Source: Tritrichomonas musculus (taxonomy: Eukaryota; Parabasalia; Tritrichomonadida; Tritrichomonadidae). Taken from it: a DNA stretch of 64,000 nucleotides. The notes under the pieces were generated by a model, which made no database searches, was not told the DNA's origin, and saw nothing but the letters and a program-made list of their open reading frames with translations. Made by a program: the position numbers and the translations under genes. Shown here one piece after another: positions 46,183 through 57,900 of this stretch (position 1 is its first letter; every line of letters begins with the position of its first letter). The stretch lies in the NCBI GenBank assembly GCA_039105265.1, contig JAPFFF010000040.1, positions 620,001-684,000 on the forward strand, read 5' to 3'.

Positions 46183-48132
46183 ATGGATAAAGGATCTTTA
46201 TGTCTTTCTTCATCAGGATTAAAAAATATTAACAAAGAAGAAAAAGATTTTATATTCTTTTTTGGGGAGCGTGAAGTTCGTATGGATAACCTTTTCGCCG
46301 AATTTTTTTCACCTTTAGTTTCACGCCTTCATCTTTCTGATCCAACCATCAATTCATTTATATTTAACTACCCAACTGATGTAAAATCAAAATTGCCTAA
46401 ATTTGAAGAACTTATTTCTGAAGATATTATTTTACTGATTCAAAAGCTTTCAAGTGGCTCAAAAGTTACAATTAATGAAGAACAAAACGACAAACTTCTA
46501 ATTATATCTGCCCTTATTGACAATGAAGAGCTTTTTGAGGAATTAGTCAAACTTTTGCCCAAAGAAATAAACCAAACAAATCTTGATCGTTTTTTAAGTC
46601 AAATTCAAATAATTGAAAGTTTTTCTCAAATGAAAAAAACCAACCACTTTAAATTAAAGCCAATTATCGATGCAATTTCGAAAAATTTTTACTTAATTGA
46701 TGAAAACAAATTGAAAGAACTGTCAAAACCGATTCTTCTCTCAATAATCAGCAACGAACATTTAAAAATCAAGGATGAAGATTGGCTATTCGACTTCATT
46801 CAAAGCATCCATAACGATGACAATGATGTTTGCGATATCGATTTCTATGAGCAAATTTGCGTTCCATACCTGAGTGAAGACAAGTTTAAGCAGCTACTTT
46901 TGCACATCAATCCAAGTGAAATGACAACAACTTTTTGGAAGAATATTTGTTCGCGAATTTGTGATCCGAAATTAAAGAAAGATGTTGCGTTGAATCGTTA
47001 TGCGGTGAATCAACACCAGCAAAACGTCATCGTTGGAGGATGGAATAAAAGATTTCAGCTTGGAAAAAAGCCAAACAATGCGGATATTTATTACGATCCA
47101 AGCATTGACCCTCCTGTGAAAATGGGTTTTGATTCGTCTTTGTATCAGTCTTACTCTATTTATAATGAATTCTCTGTCAAAGTAACAAGTGACGGCTCAT
47201 TGCTTGGTGTTGGGAACAACACCAGCTACCAAATTAGCACCTCACTCCCTAAGACAGTAAATCGTCAGTTCACGGAGTTTTTTATGAAGGACATTGATGG
47301 CTGCCAGCTGACTCCAGTTTCGGCTCTTTGCTATCGAAATGGCACTCTTTACATGCTCACGAAAAGCAGCGGCATCGGCAGGCAACTCATCCTTTGTGAT
47401 AGCAACATAAACGACGGAAAGGATGTTTTTCTTGACATTGGGAACCAGGAACCAGTGGCACTTTATGGCGGCAATTTATACGCAGCCGTAATCAACAGCG
47501 AAGGTGAAGTCATCTTCATTAATAGTGGCTCAATCAGAAATTCGCCATCATCACGGATCGATTCCATATCACTTCCTGAGGGCGAGAAAGCATCAAGCGT
47601 TGCTTGCTGTGATGTTTCAATTTATGTTCTAAGCACAAGCGGGCGAGTCTTCGTGTCAGAAATTGAAAATGGAAGCTGCAAACTTAATTTTTCAGCAGTT
47701 GAAGAGCTCTCAGACCACAACATTGTATGCCTGTCAGGCACACATGATTTCTGCCTTTGTGTGAGCAGTGAAGGCCGCGTCTTTGGACGTGGATCAAATA
47801 AAAATGGCCAGCTCGGTCTGGGAGAAGAAACAAAATCAGTTTCGTCTTTCACAGAGATTACGGCACTTTTTGACTATGGAATCAGGGCAGTATACGCTGG
47901 ATATGGTCATTCACTTTTCGAGACGAGGGAGGGGAAAATACTCGCATGCGGAAGCAATGAATCTGGCGAACTCCTCCTCAGCAGTGGTGCAGGTAATAAA
48001 GTTTACTCACCAATGGAAACGATTATCACAGAAGGGGCTACATTCTGCATCGCTGGAGTCACCCTCAGTGTAGTTTTCATTGGTGACGAACTACTACCAA
48101 ACATGCCGAACAGGCGAATCCAGCAACACTAG
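46183..48132 (+). CDS. BTB-like / RCC1-repeat protein (649 aa)
   Basis: Residues about 20-130 match the trichomonad BTB-like module (FIFFFGEREVRMDNLFAEFF, then SPLVSRLHLSDPTINSFIF). Residues 280-645 contain RCC1-type blades: VIVGGWNKRFQLGKKPN near 284, FCLCVSSEGRVFGRGSNKNG near 522 with GQLGLG, and KILACGSNESGELLL near 585. RCC1 propellers bind GTPases, chromatin or other partners; with a BTB domain an adaptor role, such as for ubiquitin ligases, is plausible but inferred. Only three or four blades are clear, the rest being divergent. The second half is visibly more GC-rich than the first. Confidence 0.75.
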   Translation: MDKGSLCLSSSGLKNINKEEKDFIFFFGEREVRMDNLFAEFFSPLVSRLHLSDPTINSFIFNYPTDVKSKLPKFEELISEDIILLIQKLSSGSKVTINEEQNDKLLIISALIDNEELFEELVKLLPKEINQTNLDRFLSQIQIIESFSQMKKTNHFKLKPIIDAISKNFYLIDENKLKELSKPILLSIISNEHLKIKDEDWLFDFIQSIHNDDNDVCDIDFYEQICVPYLSEDKFKQLLLHINPSEMTTTFWKNICSRICDPKLKKDVALNRYAVNQHQQNVIVGGWNKRFQLGKKPNNADIYYDPSIDPPVKMGFDSSLYQSYSIYNEFSVKVTSDGSLLGVGNNTSYQISTSLPKTVNRQFTEFFMKDIDGCQLTPVSALCYRNGTLYMLTKSSGIGRQLILCDSNINDGKDVFLDIGNQEPVALYGGNLYAAVINSEGEVIFINSGSIRNSPSSRIDSISLPEGEKASSVACCDVSIYVLSTSGRVFVSEIENGSCKLNFSAVEELSDHNIVCLSGTHDFCLCVSSEGRVFGRGSNKNGQLGLGEETKSVSSFTEITALFDYGIRAVYAGYGHSLFETREGKILACGSNESGELLLSSGAGNKVYSPMETIITEGATFCIAGVTLSVVFIGDELLPNMPNRRIQQH

Positions 48133-49295
48133 TAACAACCAAAAATTATTCCAACCCAGATTCCAATGACCAAAATATTTACACCTGTTTCACTTTTGTA
48201 ACAGAAAAATCCACTTTCGTATAATAACAACTAATATTGCCTTAGATTTCATTTTTTATGGAATTTTTTTTTTTTAAGATTGATCAAATATTAAATAATA
48301 TTTTTCGTTTTAAAAATCACTAATTCTTCATATATATGTATAATTTATTAAATAAATTATGCAAATTTGCTATTTAAATAAATTTTTTTTAAAGAAGAGA
48401 TTATTACATATTGCATATTTTTGCTGATGAATTTTATCTGAATGAACAATCATTTTTTATTAAATAAAAGGTGTTAACTTTAAAATCACAAATTTTTATA
48501 ACAAAAATCATATATTCAAGAAAATTTCATATTTTCCGTAACAAAAGTGAAAATTGAATAAGCTCATAGAAATATTGAATGAGTTTTCACAATTTTAACT
48601 TTCCTAATAGTGGACACACTTTATGAATGCTTTTGTTATTATGTCTTATATTTCACCTGTAATTTTTTGAAAATAGGTTAAAAAGTTTTTTCTGGTTGTT
48701 CAAAAATAGCACAAATCACAATTATACATCTTCTTTAAAAATACCAACTGTTTCATTGTTGATTTTTTAGTTTAAAATTTTTTCATCAAATCATCCTGAA
48801 TCACCATTTCTTGTTTGAACTGTAATTGCCTCATGTAGCTGATGTCCATCATTCTACTCCTTTTCTGTGTTCCAACTTCACTTTGATCTCCTGAAATCAC
48901 ATATATTATGCTTTAAATTAATTTTTAATATCATTTTTGATTTAAAATTCCATTATGCTTAAAAAAATGATTCAAATAGGATTTTACAGATAATTTTAAA
49001 TTAGCAAAAAATGATTTCTTTTTAAAAAATATGATATAATATAATCAATATTAAAGATTATGTCTCTATATCCAAACGGTAGTAATAATAAAAAAACTTC
49101 GTAATTTAAATATTTCTGACTTCTCTCTATCAAAAAATTAAACAAAAAAGTTTTTTCTCTGACTTCTCTCTCACAAAATTTAAATATTTTCAAACTTTTT
49201 GAGAGAATGTTGAATTGAATCTTATAAGAAAAATTTATCTGATAACACCTCTTTATTTTTCAACTTTTTTATTTTAAAATTAAACTCTTACTAGA
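48133..49295. other. Intergenic stretch with one gene relic
   Basis: AT-rich sequence without a supported gene, apart from a short relic of the ankyrin giant's 3' end on the minus strand (48772-48894). The 200 bases before 49296 contain CTCTCT/TTTTTC-rich tracts and presumably the next promoter. Confidence 0.6.
48772..48894 (-). pseudogene. Relic of the 3' end of the ankyrin giant
   Basis: On the minus strand an open stretch reads RMMDISYMRQLQFKQEMVIQ and then DDLMKKF followed by a stop. The intact giant at 51913-60297 has NMMDISYMRQQQFKQQMMFQ and NLMKQI near its C-terminus. Nucleotide identity is also high (CATGTAGCTGATGTCCATCA in both). The upstream part of the gene is missing, so this is a truncated duplicate left behind on the same strand, about 3 kb from the intact gene. 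Confidence 0.75.
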
Positions 49296-50465
49296 ATGAA
49301 TATTAAAGAAAATGTAGAGAAAATGAAAATGATTCAAAATACTTTGCTGGATTTTGTTGATAAAGAAACAAACTCAGAAGAAAATTATAGTAATTTTTTA
49401 AATATTATTAAGCGTCATCAAATAATTGAAGATCGATATGAATTTAAATTATTATTACGATTAATAAATCAAATTGGAAATGATCATCGACGTGGTTGTA
49501 ACTTTATAAATAAAATAGAGAAAATTCTGGAACATTTTTCAAAAGATATCAAAAAATGTTTTTCAAATGATGAAATTTTCAAAGTTTTTGATAACAACAA
49601 AAGAATTCTTTTATTTCTCATATTAAATAAAATAATAATAATGGATGAATTTATGGCCTCTCAAATCATTAACCCCAAATATATTCCTAAGATGTATCTA
49701 AAATATTTTCGACCAGAAATTAAAAATTCTGTATCGGAAAAGTTCTCATCAAAATATCGTATCATAAATTATCCTTTATTTGGTAAAAGTTTACTTGAAA
49801 AAATTAGAAAAGAAGTTCCTGAAGATTTTTATGAAAAAAGAAAAGCAGGAGAAAATGACAATTATTTATGCTATTTGATAAGAAAAGATGATGGGAAAGA
49901 ATTTGGCGTTTATCTTTACAGGAACAATTTATCATTTAACAGTTCAATTAACGCTTCAGTTTTTGAAACAAATAACAAATTTTTTGATAAACACGATATA
50001 TCTCTTTTTGAATATGCATCTTTTTATGGATCGAATGAAGTCATAAAATTCATTAAAATTAATGGAGAAGTTGAATTAACACCGAGCATGTGGGAATATG
50101 CAATTCACAGTAATAATGCAGAATTGATCACATATCTTGAAGACAACGTTTCGCCCCCAAACAATAACTATGAAAGAATTCTTAAAGAGTCAATTAAATG
50201 CCATCATAACGATATTTCAAAATATATCATTGACAATTTAATTGAAGAAGAAGATTTGCAATACAACATAAAAAACAATTTTAATGAAAATCTTTATCAA
50301 TATGCTTTTGAATACTACAATTTTTGTTTTTTCCCAGAGAATATTAAAGACAAAAACATGTTTTTATATTTATGCCAATATGATTATTACCCACTTGTAA
50401 AACTTTATTTGCAAGAAGAAAAAATTGATATAAATGGCATAAACATTGAAATACCAATAATTTAA
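49296..50465 (+). CDS. DUF3447/ankyrin-type protein (389 aa), possibly 5' part of a longer gene
   Basis: It begins MNIKENVEKMKMIQNTLLDF. The first 230 residues are the helical N-terminal region typical of trichomonad DUF3447 proteins. Residues 245-300 show the DUF3447 core (SLFEYASFYGSNEVIKFIKI, then MWEYAIHSNNAELITYLED). It ends with one ankyrin-like unit (MFLYLCQYDYYPLVKLYLQE then KIDINGINIE) and a stop. Seven more ankyrin units lie downstream in the same orientation but are separated by spacers with stops, so the protein is either short or loses its repeats. Ankyrin proteins bind other proteins; partner unknown. Confidence 0.75.
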   Translation: MNIKENVEKMKMIQNTLLDFVDKETNSEENYSNFLNIIKRHQIIEDRYEFKLLLRLINQIGNDHRRGCNFINKIEKILEHFSKDIKKCFSNDEIFKVFDNNKRILLFLILNKIIIMDEFMASQIINPKYIPKMYLKYFRPEIKNSVSEKFSSKYRIINYPLFGKSLLEKIRKEVPEDFYEKRKAGENDNYLCYLIRKDDGKEFGVYLYRNNLSFNSSINASVFETNNKFFDKHDISLFEYASFYGSNEVIKFIKINGEVELTPSMWEYAIHSNNAELITYLEDNVSPPNNNYERILKESIKCHHNDISKYIIDNLIEEEDLQYNIKNNFNENLYQYAFEYYNFCFFPENIKDKNMFLYLCQYDYYPLVKLYLQEEKIDINGINIEIPII

Positions 50466-51757
50466 ATGAAATTCAAACATAGCTTTTTTTTGTGATATTA
50501 TAAATGCAAATTATTTAATGGAATTTTAACTAAGTATTTAATAGAACAGCACTAATTCTTGCTGCTTTAAATGGTCATATAGAAATGGTTCAACTATTGT
50601 TAACTCAAGAAGATATTGATATAAATATTCAAGACATACAAATACAAAAGCATTAATTGTATTCTAAAATAGCATTTTTCACGCAATTTGAAAAATGAAG
50701 TCGTTTATGGAATTTGAAATAATTATAAATAACACTGCATTATTTTATGCAACATTTGATAGCAAAATAGAAATAGTTAGAGAATTAATATCAAGGAGAG
50801 AAATTGAAGTAAATATTCAAAACATTCGAATATAATGTCATTTTTAATATTCCAATATAAAATATTTTACATGATTAAAAACATAAATAAATTTGTGGAA
50901 TTCAACAAATTGAATTTTTTATTCTACTGCACTGATAAATGCTATAGTGAATGATCATATAGAAATTACTCAAGAATTATTATCAAAAAAGGGTATTGAT
51001 GTAAACAGAAAATTAATTTGAAGTCTAATTCATTTATCACATTTCAAACATACCTTTTTCATATCTTTTAAAATAATGTTAATTAATGGTATTTAAAATT
51101 GACATTTCAATATGGCAGCATTGACAATTGCTTCAATGAATGGAAATATAGAAATAGTTAGAGAATTATTATCAAGAAATGACATTGATGTAAATATCCA
51201 AGAAATATGGAAATAAAAATATTTATGCTATTCGGGAACAATTTTTTTGATAAAATTTACAAATCCATTCATTTAAGGCATTTAAATTTAATATTTTATT
51301 TTACTGCATTAGATATTGCTATATGCCATAATAACATAGAAATGGTTAGAGAATTATTATCAAGAAAAGATATTGATGTAAATAAGAAAAACATTTGGAT
51401 ACAAAGACATTTATAATATTCAAAGATGACATTTTCTCATCTAATTGAAAAATAAAAAAAATTAATGGAATTTCCTTTAATTAGTTAATAATTCAGCATT
51501 GATACATGCTACACGTCATGGATTCACAGATATGGTTCATGAATTATTATTAAAAAAAGACATTGATATTAACTTAAAAAATATTTGAATCTGAAAGAAT
51601 TAATACTATTCTAAACTTTCCTTTTTTATTATATTGAAAAGTCTTTATTATTTCATGGGATTTAAATATAAAAACTTTAATTTAGATGCACTTTATTATG
51701 CTAAAAAGGAGAACCACCAAGAAATTATAGACCTTCTATCCAAAAGATCAATTTAAA
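50466..51757 (+). pseudogene. Array of seven single ankyrin repeats separated by non-coding spacers
   Basis: Units encoding one ankyrin repeat each (style TALILAALNGHIEMVQLLL then DIDIN) begin near 50547, 50722, 50915, 51112, 51297, 51487 and 51683, a period of about 190 bp. The spacers of about 105 bp are homologous to one another (ACATTTGAATA at their start, a T-rich run, ATGGAATTTAAAT near their end) and contain stops. No trichomonad splice signals (GTAYGT, ACTAACACACAG) are visible. It is best read as a degraded tandem expansion of the preceding gene; unusual introns are an alternative. Confidence 0.6.
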
Positions 51758-51912
51758 TCTAATTTAAATATCTCTTTTTTTTTTAAACAGTTTATTAAAT
51801 CTAATCTTTTTTTTTTTTTCATCTGATTTATCAATTTCATTTATAGAGATATTAAATGAAACTTAAATAAGAATAAATAATTATGAATTAAATCAATAAG
51901 AATCATTATCAT

Positions 51913-54900
51913 TCATTCTTTACTCTTTCTATTTCTTCTTGGTTTGTGAGATTGCTTTGTTGATTGTTTGGCTTGAATTTGTTTCATCAAATTCGCTTGA
52001 AACATCATTTGCTGTTTGAACTGCTGTTGCCTCATGTAGCTGATGTCCATCATATTGCTCATTTGCTGCCTTGCAATTTTACTTTGGGCCGTTACTTGGC
52101 TTTCGAATTCATCATTTTCACTGTAATCATAAGCATCATTATCATTGCAGTAACTCGCAACAAACTTTCTGGCACATTTTTCAGTCTTCTTTGAAAGAGA
52201 TTTCGTGATATTTCTGACTTCCTCAGGAGAAGCATCTTCGAAAATGTCACAAACAATTGATTTGATGTTTCTTTTGTGACGGCGCTTCTTAACTAATTGT
52301 GAATGTGATCGATTGCTTTTTGAGTTAGAAAGTGAATGATTTTTATCGGAATCATCATGAATATTTGAAGGTGATCGAAGGCCCTTTTCAGAAATAGTGC
52401 TGGTTGGAACTGGTTCACTACTTTGCTCAATAGAAATGAACCAATGTGTTGGCTTACATATGTTGAGTTTACAACTTGATGAAATAGATGGACTGGGGAT
52501 CGAATCGCTCAAATTTGTTGCAGATTGGTTCGTTTGAATTGATGAAAAAAAGTTTCCAGAAACAATCGAATCATTTACAGTTGCTATATTGCTTGCGCCA
52601 AAAGTGAATTGTGGAGTCTCTTTCAAATTGCTTGGATTTGATGATCCAAAATTGAATGACGGTGCAGATGGTGGTTTTGAATTTTGATTGTCTTCTACTT
52701 TTGGCATTGAGAAATCAAATGACGGTGCAGATGGTGGTTTTGAATTTTGATTGTCTTCTACTTTTGGCATTGAGAAATTGAATGACGGTGCAGATGGTTG
52801 TTTTGAATTTTGATTGTCTTCTACTTTTGGCATTGAGAAGTTGAATGACGGTGCAGATGGTTGTTTTGAATTTTGATTGTCTTCTACTTTTGGCATTGAG
52901 AAATCAAATGACGGTGCAGATGGTGGTTTTGAATTTTGATTGTCTTCTACTTTTGGCATTGAGAAATTGAATGACGGTGCAGATGGTTGTTTTGAATTTT
53001 GATTGTCTTCTACTTTTGGCATTGAGAAATCAAATGACGGTGCAGATGGTGGTTTTGAATTTTGATTGTCTTCTACTTTTGGCATTGAGAAATCAAATGA
53101 CGGTGCAGATGGTTGTTTTGAATTTTGATTGTCTTCTACTTTTGGCATTGAGAAATCAAATGACGGTGCAGATGGTGGTTTTGAATTTTGATTGTCTTCT
53201 ACTTTTGGCATTGAGAAGTTGAATGACGGTGCAGATGGTTGTTTTGAATTTTGATTGTCTTCTACTTTTGGCATTGAGAAATCAAATGACGGTGCAGATG
53301 GTGGTTTTGAATTTTGATTGTCTTCTACTTTTGGCATTGAGAAATTGAATGACGGTGCAGATGGTGGTTTTGAATTTTGATTGTCTTCTACTTTTGGCAT
53401 TGAGAAATTGAATGACGGTGCAGATGGTTGTTTTGAATTTTGATTGTCTTCTACTTTTGGCATTGAGAAGTTGAATGACGGTGCAGATGGTGGTTTTGAA
53501 TTTTGATTGTCTTCTACTTTTGGCATTGAGAAATTGAATGACGGTGCAGATGGTTGTTTTGAATTTTGATTGTCTTCTACTTTTGGCATTGAGAAGTTGA
53601 ATGATGGTGCAGATGGTTGTTTTGAATTTTGATTGTCTTCTACTTTTGGCATTGAGAAATTGAATGATGGTGCAGATGGTTGTTTTGAATTTTGATTGTC
53701 TTCTACTTTTGGCATTGAGAAGTTGAATGACGGTGCAGATGGTTGTTTTGAATTTTGATTGTCTTCTACTTTTGGCATTGAGAAATCAAATGATGGTGCA
53801 GATGGTTGTTTTGAATTTTGATTGTCTTCTACTTTTGGCATTGAGAAGTTGAATGACGGTGCAGATGGTTGTTTTGAATTTTGATTGTCTTCTACTTTTG
53901 GCATTGAGAAATTGAATGATGGTGCAGATGGTTGTTTTGAATTTTGATTGTCTTCTACTTTTGGCATTGAGAAGTTGAATGATGGTGCAGATGGTTGTTT
54001 TGAATTTTGATTGTCTTCTACTTTTGGCATTGAGAAATTGAATGATGGTGCAGATGGTTGTTTTGAATTTTGATTGTCTTCTACTTTTGGCATTGAGAAG
54101 TTGAATGATGGTGCAGATGGTTGTTTTGAATTTTGATTGTCTTCTACTTTTGGCATTGAGAAATTGAATGATGGTGCAGATGGTTGTTTTGAATTTTGAT
54201 TGTCTTCTACTTTTGGCATTGAGAAGTTGAATGACGGTGCAGATGGTTGTTTTGAATTTTGATTGTCTTCTACTTTTGGCATTGAGAAATCAAATGATGG
54301 TGCAGATGGTTGTTTTGAATTTTGATTGTCTTCTACTTTTGGCATTGAGAAATCAAATGATGGTGCAGATGGTTGTTTTGAATTTTGATTGTCTTCTACT
54401 TTTGGCATTGAGAAGTTGAATGACGGTGCAGATGGTTGTTTTGAATTTTGATTGTCTTCTACTTTTGGCATTGAGAAATCAAATGACGGTGCAGATGGTT
54501 GTTTTGAATTTTGATTGTCTTCTACTTTTGGCATTGAGAAGTTGAATGACGGTGCAGATGGTTGTTTTGAATTTTGATTACCAAATGAAAAAGTAGCATT
54601 AAATCGTGAAGCGTTTAATCTTGTAAAATCGAATGTTGTATTACTATTACCTTTATTCTTGGTAAAGTCATATGAAAACTCTTTTGATGAATTGTTATTG
54701 TTTCTTTTAATCAATTCTTTTAAGTAGTCTTCTTTATTCGATACTTTTTCTTTATTCATATAAAATGGATTAATAATATGCAATGCATCGAGTCCTTGAT
54801 TATTAACATGAAGAAAATCGAGATTGTCCTCGTTAAATAGATATTCGATGTTTTGTATCACATGGAATTTGCAGGCATCCATTAGCGGAGTGTTGCCGAA

Positions 54901-57900
54901 ATCATCTGTGGCATTGATATCTATTAATTTCCTGTCAAGAAATTCTTTGAGCATTCCTGATGTCGATGATCTTGCTGCCAAATGGAGATATGTTGTGTAA
55001 TTTTTAGGTTTATATTTTTTAGTTCTTTTGCTTTTTCCCATTTCTTTATCCTTATAAACTGCTTTATCTTCGCCAATTTCTTTATCTTTATCAATTACTT
55101 TATCTTTATTAACTTCTTTATCTTTATTAACTTCCTTATCTTTATTAACTTTCTTATCTTTGTTAACTTCTTTATCTTTATCAATTTCTTTATCTTTATC
55201 AATTTCTTTATCTTTATTAACTTCTTTATCTTTATCAATTTCTTTATCTTTATTAACTTCTTTATCTTTATCAATTTCTTTATCTTTATTAACTTCTTTA
55301 TCTTTATCAACTCCTTTGCCTTCATCTTTAAGAGTTTGTTGATGCGAAAGTAGTAGAGGAAAATTAAAGTTGAAATTCAATGAAGACATATTAAATACAG
55401 AAGAATTAGTATCTTGGTTGAAATTGACTGATTTTTCTAAGATTCTCTTATTGTAATCAACTTTTCCTGATTCAATAAGGGCAAGAAACATGTCCATTAT
55501 ACTCATATTAATTGCATTTTCTAATGGATAAACATCATTACTATCTGGAATATTAGGATCAGCACCATTTTCTAAAAGGTCATTAACTATTTTTGTTTGA
55601 CCAGTCATATTAATGCTAGTTAAGCATGTTTTTCCAGTTATTGGTATTGGATCGTTCAAATTGATATATTTATTGTGATTTCTGTCATAATAAAATATTT
55701 TTTTCATTAATTCATTTGATTTTGTTATATCATTTCTTACACAATCATCAAATGAATAAAAAAATGCATCTTTGATGTCTTCTTGAGTAAAAATCAAGTC
55801 TGAATTATCGAGAATTTCATCAATCATGTCATCAAAAGTATAGTAATTTGGAATTACTTTATTATAATTATTTTGTCTTACACCAAAATTTAAAGGAGAA
55901 ACAAAATTGACATTTTGCGCTGTATTGCTAAAATCATTACTAGCAAAATATGTAAGAAGCCCTTTTCCAAGGTATTTATATTTAACAAATTCATTCTTAT
56001 CAACAACTTTAATTAATGCTTTGAAGATATCAACTTCATTTCTAATTGCAGCAATAAAAATAGCATAATTTATATTTGATTTTTCTTTATCAAAGTTTGG
56101 ATGATGAATGATCATATCAATCATTTTTTGGTTATTACTTTTTGCTGCACTTACTAAGGGTGTATCTTGTTTTTCATTTACCGTTGAATCGAAATTAATT
56201 TGAGATGTCTGCATGCTATCAGAAATGCTTATAGGCTCATTAATATCAAGATATTTAGAAGCCAATAAATGAACTGAAACTTCATCACTTGAAATTGAGA
56301 AGGCAGAAGTAAGTCGACTCTCAGAAGGATCAAATTTGTCATTGCTTATTAAAAGATCAACAATTTTTAACAAGTTATTTTGCGCTGCTAAAGTTAATGC
56401 TGTTTGATCATCAAAATTAACGGCATTTATATCAGTTTTAGAAAAATTAATAAGAAGTTCAGCTATTTCAACGTTCTTACTTGAAATAGCAATCATTAAA
56501 GGATTGCTTCCATTAGTTATGTTATATAAATTAACATCAGTTTTATCTAATTTAAGAAGCTTTTTAACAATATTAATTTCATTATATTCACATGCATACA
56601 TAAGCAATGATAAGTTGTTTTCAAATGAGTTTGGATCAAGATATTTAATATCTAAAATCCTGTTAACAAAATTGGAAATGTTTTTATTAGATTTCCAATC
56701 TGAATTACTTAACTGGTTCAAGACTTTTTTAACCAAAAAATTAAGTTGCCATCTTTGCTGTTCAATATCATCACCATAAAAGTCAAGAATTGCATTAAAG
56801 ATGTCTAAATTCAAGTTATTAGCAGCAATGATAAGTGGTGTATTTTTATTATTATCATATAGATTCGGATCAATTCCGGGTGTAGAAAGAAGAGTTTTAA
56901 CAATTTCCAAGTCATTATTTTGTGTCGCAGTGATTAAAACTGTACCACTTCTACTTTTGTAATTTATAAAACTAGGTTTGCTATTATTTTCTAGAATTAA
57001 TTTAACAATTTTGTTATCATGAGAAATAACTGCTTCATACAAACTTTGTTTTGTTGCTGGAACTTTTTTCAAGATAGTTTCTACTAATTCTGAATTACAA
57101 ACTTTTATTGCTGGAATTAAAAGATTCTTGTAAAAAATATTTTTCACATTTTCATTTGAATGTTCAATCATTAAAAAGAATATTTCATTGTTTGTTGAAG
57201 CAATCTCAGTAAAATTTAATGCCAAATTCAAATAATTGATTTTAACCTTTTTGTCGATGAAAAGGTGACATAACTCACTCACTTTCGATTGTGCAGCTCT
57301 TGCAAATGGCTCTGTAAAATCTTCTGTTGGATTCTTCTCAAGAATGGAATCAGTTATTTTTTTCGCAGGTTCAATATTTTTACTCAGGCACGCAATTGAT
57401 AAAATGTCAATTGGCCATCTATAACAATTCATAAAGAGTGGAAATACAATATTAATTTGCTCCATAATATAATCAAAAAGTTTACTCGTATTTTTCTTAA
57501 GAACAATTGAAAAAATCTTATTTATGCACTCATTACTAATTACGAAAATTTTATCTTTGGCGAGTTCTTCGAAAAAGTATTTAATGATTTCATCATATTC
57601 TTTAAAAACAGCGTATGATATAATGTATTGAAGATCGTGCTGATCAATTCTTTTAACAAATAACTTTAAAATTGAAACATTTCCAAATGATATTATAAAG
57701 TGCTTATCAAAAAGAAGGCCTAATTCATATGGACTTGGAGTTAAAGGGTTAAGATTATTAGAAATAGAATTAAAACCATTAACACTATTCAGACTAGGAT
57801 TAAAAAAACCGAAAAGAGATGAAGATGATGGACCAAGAGGAAATAAATTTGTGCTTTTATTCTCTCTTTCTTTTTTCATATTGTCATAAATAGTAATAAA

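Noticed and set aside
51207-51416. Independent 69-codon gene
   Set aside because: It is one unit of the spaced ankyrin array plus part of a spacer; neighbouring units have the same layout.
52971-54419. Plus-strand frames with repeated Met-Thr-Val-Gln-Met phrases
   Set aside because: Opposite-strand shadows of the 63-bp coding minisatellite.
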